Source of the DNA: Euzebyella saccharophila
GTDB taxonomy: Bacteria > Bacteroidota > Bacteroidia > Flavobacteriales > Flavobacteriaceae
NCBI RefSeq assembly: GCF_014855495.1
Contig: NZ_JACYFJ010000002.1
Coordinates: 620,001-684,000 of the forward strand
Reading direction: 5' to 3'
Length of the DNA stretch: 64,000 nt
Shown: in pieces, positions 62,168 through 64,000 of the stretch
Layout of the letters: each line of letters begins with the position of its first letter
How positions within the stretch are numbered: the first letter of the stretch is position 1
Notes under the pieces: generated by a model
The model's database searches: none
Told to the model about the DNA's origin: nothing
The model's input: the letters and a program-made list of their open reading frames with translations, nothing else
Translations under genes and position numbers: made by a program

Positions 62168-64000
62168 TTAATAGTTAAATTTTATTTGTAAGGTGATATT
62201 CCTACCCAAATCATCTGCGAAGTATCGCTGTCTGTTCAGGTAATCTCTAAATGAAGTATTCAATAGATTATGTATGGATAGGGAGGTTGTCAATTTTGTG
62301 CCATTATGAAATGGAAACTCCAGTTTTGAAGTAAATGCCATTACGTGGTAGGCTTCCGGAGCGGAATTGATAGCCACCTCCACCTCCTGTTGTTGCTCTG
62401 GGGAAAAGACGGCAATGTTACCGGGCACTTCATTTTGTTGAAATACGTACTGACTTTCCAACGATGTTTCAAAAGATTTCCAAGTGGGTTTACTAAAAAC
62501 GAGCTTATTCCTGAAATTAGCAGGAGGCATATAAATCAAAGGGGCATCCGTTACCCTATCCTTACCCTTAACAATTGAAAATTGATGTTCAGTGGACCAT
62601 TGGTCCGTCCAATTGGAAAAGGCCATCACATCCACCCCGAGTAGCCTGGCATCTGTTTGATTGTACTCCCAAACAGGAAATGCCCCCCGATTGGTGTATT
62701 CTGCACCGGTGGGTTCTAAGAAAATAAAGTCTTTTATAAAGTTTGCGTAGGGTTCCACCGTCCAACCCCAATCAGCATAATCATTTTCCAAAGAGGCGGA
62801 AATTTTATGGGAGGTTTCACTTTTCATACGCAAATCACCCAATTCTATACGCGCAGCGGAATGGTGGAGACCATCGCTAAAAAGCTCCGAAGGATTAGGG
62901 GCCCTTTGGGCTAGAGTGTAATTAAAGCGAATATTCCCGTTCTGGGCTACAGCGTATTTGCCCCCTACCGTTGCCGTCACATTGTGAAAGTCAAAAACGG
63001 GATTTACAAGATATTGGCTTCCGGTATCCCTGATGATCAAATCTTGAAATTCCGTATCGTAGCCACGCTCCGTCCAACGGGTCTTCTGGAAAAACTTTTG
63101 TGCTTCTACATTTGTGAAATCATAGCGAACTCCTGCGTCCAAGAATAAGGCGTCATTTACCCTATACTCTCCTAGTAAGAAGCTGCCTATATCCCATTTT
63201 TGGTAATCAGGTATCAACCTGCGCACTTCAGTTTCAGGGTTTGGAAAATTTTCCTGATATCTACCTAATAGGCCGAATTGAAGGTGGAATTGCTCTTTGG
63301 CATCCCATTTAAAATCCGTAGAAAAGGTATGTGTGGTCAATAACAGGTCTATTGAAGCTTGATTATTGGCTTCTCCCCTTCGTATGTCATATTCAAAACG
63401 CCTATTTCGTTGAAAGTCATATTGTGCCGTCCATTTTCCGACACCTTCAAAACGATTGTAATACTTTAGTTTGGCCAAATGATGAGTTACTTTTTGACGT
63501 GGGTTTTCAAGGTCATATGTAAAGGGTTCTATGGTCTGGGGCTCACCACTATTGATTGCCCTGATCAAATCATCCACATTTCCAATATGGCTTGCCCTTA
63601 GCACCGCAAGTTCAGTATTAAAAAAAGAATAGCGTACGTCCCAGCCTGAAGTGAACAGGTGTTTGCCCAACTGCACCGAAGCCGCGGCCTCCTTCACCCC
63701 GGTATTGCTCAACAAATAATCCGGAGTTTTATGGTCCCCTAATCTTTTAAAGGAACCTTGGCCTTTAACAAACCAACCATTTTTATAGGATTTTGTCAAT
63801 TCCGATGTTAAGTTCCCACCTCTTCCGTTGGTTGACCCGGTGAGCATGGTCTTCCCATAAAGGCTGTCTATCTGGGGAATACGACCGGGGCCTACCACAA
63901 TGGTGCCCCCAATAGCATCTCCACCGTATTGTAAGGCTGCCGCCCCCTTAACAACGGATACGGAACCTGCAGCGTTTACATCTATATTGGGCGCATGTTC
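62168..64000 (-). CDS. TonB-dependent receptor (5' part beyond the window)
   Basis: Outer-membrane receptor, at least 611 residues. The frame is open to the window edge: codons at 63899-64000 encode plug-domain sequence ('NIDVNAAGSVSVVKGAAALQ' followed by 'GGDAIGGTIVV'), so the ATG-initiated frame at 63898 is internal. The 22-strand barrel follows and the protein ends with an aromatic strand ('GRNITLQIKFNY'). It is FecA/ZnuD-like, not SusC-like, and no SusD follows. The coupled acidic lipoprotein suggests a small or metal-containing ligand. Signal peptide and TonB box lie outside the window. Confidence 0.93.
   Translation of the reverse strand, partial: EHAPNIDVNAAGSVSVVKGAAALQYGGDAIGGTIVVGPGRIPQIDSLYGKTMLTGSTNGRGGNLTSELTKSYKNGWFVKGQGSFKRLGDHKTPDYLLSNTGVKEAAASVQLGKHLFTSGWDVRYSFFNTELAVLRASHIGNVDDLIRAINSGEPQTIEPFTYDLENPRQKVTHHLAKLKYYNRFEGVGKWTAQYDFQRNRRFEYDIRRGEANNQASIDLLLTTHTFSTDFKWDAKEQFHLQFGLLGRYQENFPNPETEVRRLIPDYQKWDIGSFLLGEYRVNDALFLDAGVRYDFTNVEAQKFFQKTRWTERGYDTEFQDLIIRDTGSQYLVNPVFDFHNVTATVGGKYAVAQNGNIRFNYTLAQRAPNPSELFSDGLHHSAARIELGDLRMKSETSHKISASLENDYADWGWTVEPYANFIKDFIFLEPTGAEYTNRGAFPVWEYNQTDARLLGVDVMAFSNWTDQWSTEHQFSIVKGKDRVTDAPLIYMPPANFRNKLVFSKPTWKSFETSLESQYVFQQNEVPGNIAVFSPEQQQEVEVAINSAPEAYHVMAFTSKLEFPFHNGTKLTTSLSIHNLLNTSFRDYLNRQRYFADDLGRNITLQIKFNY

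Noticed and set aside
63898-63900. Start codon at 63898 as the N-terminus of the TonB-dependent receptor
   Set aside because: The frame continues to the window edge with clear plug-domain sequence, so the gene is truncated by the window.

Overview
The window is chromosomal DNA of a Bacteroidota bacterium, most likely a marine member of the Flavobacteriaceae. The evidence is a SusC/SusD pair, many lipoproteins with short lipoboxes, several promoters of the Bacteroidota type (TTTG about 17-20 bp before TAnnTTTG), AT-rich intergenic DNA and an abundance of polysaccharide-degrading enzymes and sulfatase functions. The genus cannot be fixed from the sequence. I see no tRNA, rRNA, CRISPR array, insertion sequence or phage gene.

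Layout. 1-3.1 kb: PadR regulator, PspC-domain membrane protein and a head-GIN lipoprotein (envelope stress type block). 3.2-5.2 kb: dipeptide epimerase overlapping a PLP acyltransferase-like gene. 5.2-9.8 kb: SusD and SusC of unknown substrate. 10-13.4 kb: lipocalin-like protein, thioredoxin reductase and two related LytTR response regulators. 13.4-20.3 kb: a four-gene operon (Tat-exported Gfo/Idh/MocA oxidoreductase, Cys-type sulfatase, formylglycine-generating enzyme, galactokinase) divergent from an MFS transporter; it looks like a sulfated galactoside catabolic unit that matures its own sulfatase. 20.3-42.5 kb: a nitrate assimilation region: a three-module nitrate reductase, a rubredoxin fused to a degenerate sirohaem-reductase-like protein, NarK-type transporter, outer-membrane porin, SUMT, NirB, NirD, DUF4202, a NarX-like sensor kinase and a NarL-like response regulator. 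It is split by a carbohydrate block at 25.4-32 kb (GH13, serine hydrolase, frameshifted GH28, DUF1593, ankyrin protein). 42.6-47.4 kb: CheY-like regulator, LytTR regulator, a decayed DUF4114 gene, polysaccharide flippase and glycosyltransferase. 48.1-51.3 kb: thiamin salvage operon thiM-thiE-thiD-tenA under a TPP riboswitch. 51.3-61.5 kb: AraC regulator and a rhamnoside locus (carboxylesterase, Nudix-type regulator, GH78, secreted isomerase, GH3). 61.6 kb to the end: acidic lipoprotein and a truncated TonB-dependent receptor.

Two regulatory systems stand out. First, four promoters in the nitrate region carry a 16-bp site TACGTA-N4-TACGTA, which reads as the 7-2-7 inverted heptamer layout of NarL sites; one sits at the promoter of the NarL-like gene itself. 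The sensor, regulator and sites together suggest a complete nitrate/nitrite-responsive circuit for assimilation. Second, three promoters between 42.6 and 44.8 kb share two CCATYC half-sites exactly 21 bp apart, and in all three a G-n3-TTTG -7 element lies exactly 41 bp after the second half-site. This fits tandem binding by a LytTR regulator, and a LytTR gene lies between them; its apparent targets are a CheY-like protein, a decayed secreted protein gene and a surface-polysaccharide flippase.
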